From CAYYMD01 sp964480425 (GTDB taxonomy: Bacteria > Planctomycetota > Phycisphaerae > SM23-33): 7,101 nt of DNA. The stretch is taken from positions 1 through 7,101 of the forward strand of contig CAYZPY010000130.1 of assembly GCA_964480425.1 (NCBI GenBank), read 5' to 3'. The translations under genes and the position numbers were made by a program. Below are positions 6,916-7,101 of the stretch, piece after piece; within the stretch, counting starts at the first letter, position 1, and the number at the start of each line of letters is the position of its first letter. The notes below the pieces were generated by a model. That model had not been told where the DNA came from. It saw only the letters and a list, made by a program, of their open reading frames with translations, and did no database searches.

Positions 6916-7101
6916 GTGATTGTTCCGATAATATTGCTGATAGTTGGCGTTTACGCCTGCTCGACGGCGGTGCTGTGGATAAAGTCCTGCCAAGTGGACC
7001 CGATAGTTCTCGCCTCCTACAGGCAGCTTCTGGCCGCGGCGCTGCTGTCGCCGGTTTTCGTGCGCGAACTCGTGCGCCGGCGCGGAAGCTTCGCGCCGAG
7101 G
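6916..7101 (+). CDS. EamA/DMT-superfamily transporter, N-terminal fragment cut by window edge
   Basis: A reading frame of 62 codons continues off the right edge. It begins with an apolar segment (residues about 1-22, IVPIILLIVGVYACSTAVLW), then a short loop with IKSCQVDPIVLASYRQ, a second apolar segment LLAAALLSPVF (about 42-52), and a basic cytoplasmic stretch RELVRRRG. This order, with the polar-aromatic YRQ before helix 2, is typical of the first repeat of EamA-domain (drug/metabolite transporter) permeases, which normally have ten helices. The substrate cannot be told. The GTG at 6916 is the first possible start after an in-frame TGA at 6898; no Shine-Dalgarno precedes it. It is divergent from uvrB across 145 bases, and it is too incomplete to judge whether it is intact. 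Confidence 0.7.
   Translation, partial: MIVPIILLIVGVYACSTAVLWIKSCQVDPIVLASYRQLLAAALLSPVFVRELVRRRGSFAPR

Overview
The window looks like bacterial chromosome of moderately high GC. It carries housekeeping genes separated by unusually structured intergenic DNA. Several things point, by inference only, to the Planctomycetota (perhaps a Phycisphaerae-like lineage): most genes lack a Shine-Dalgarno sequence, there is a peptide-chain-release-factor-like protein with a C-terminal helix-turn-helix-like tail, there is a long TPR protein, and a repeat of the CACGGAGGA kind lies between genes. No 16S rRNA or other taxonomic marker is present, so this placement is not proven.

Layout. Positions 1 to about 55 are the 3' tail of a group II intron (end of domain V plus domain VI); the rest lies off the left edge. 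Next is a XerC-type tyrosine recombinase (171-1136, +). A 173-base convergent gap follows, holding an inverted-repeat element with 27-base arms (1145-1305). On the minus strand come a D-isomer-specific 2-hydroxyacid dehydrogenase related to phosphoglycerate dehydrogenase (1310-2317) and a 443-residue protein built of twelve gap-free TPR repeats (2554-3885). A 22-codon hydrophobic leader ORF (3882-3950) precedes the TPR gene and overlaps its GTG start as GTGA. Divergent from this pair, on the plus strand, is the release-factor-like gene (4079-4612), which appears to be leaderless. A 142-base convergent gap separates it from uvrB (4755-6770, -). At the right edge, divergent from uvrB, the first 62 codons of an EamA/DMT-type membrane transporter run off the window (6916-7101, +).

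The genes do not form one pathway. XerC resolves chromosome dimers, UvrB does nucleotide excision repair, the release-factor-like protein acts at the ribosome, the dehydrogenase is metabolic, and the TPR protein is a scaffold of unknown role. No defence system, CRISPR array, tRNA or rRNA is seen. The unusual content is in the gaps and gene starts: the intron end, the inverted-repeat element, an inverted repeat overlapping the dehydrogenase promoter, the leader ORF translationally overlapping the TPR gene, and promoters placed so close to start codons that the mRNAs should have no leader or almost none.
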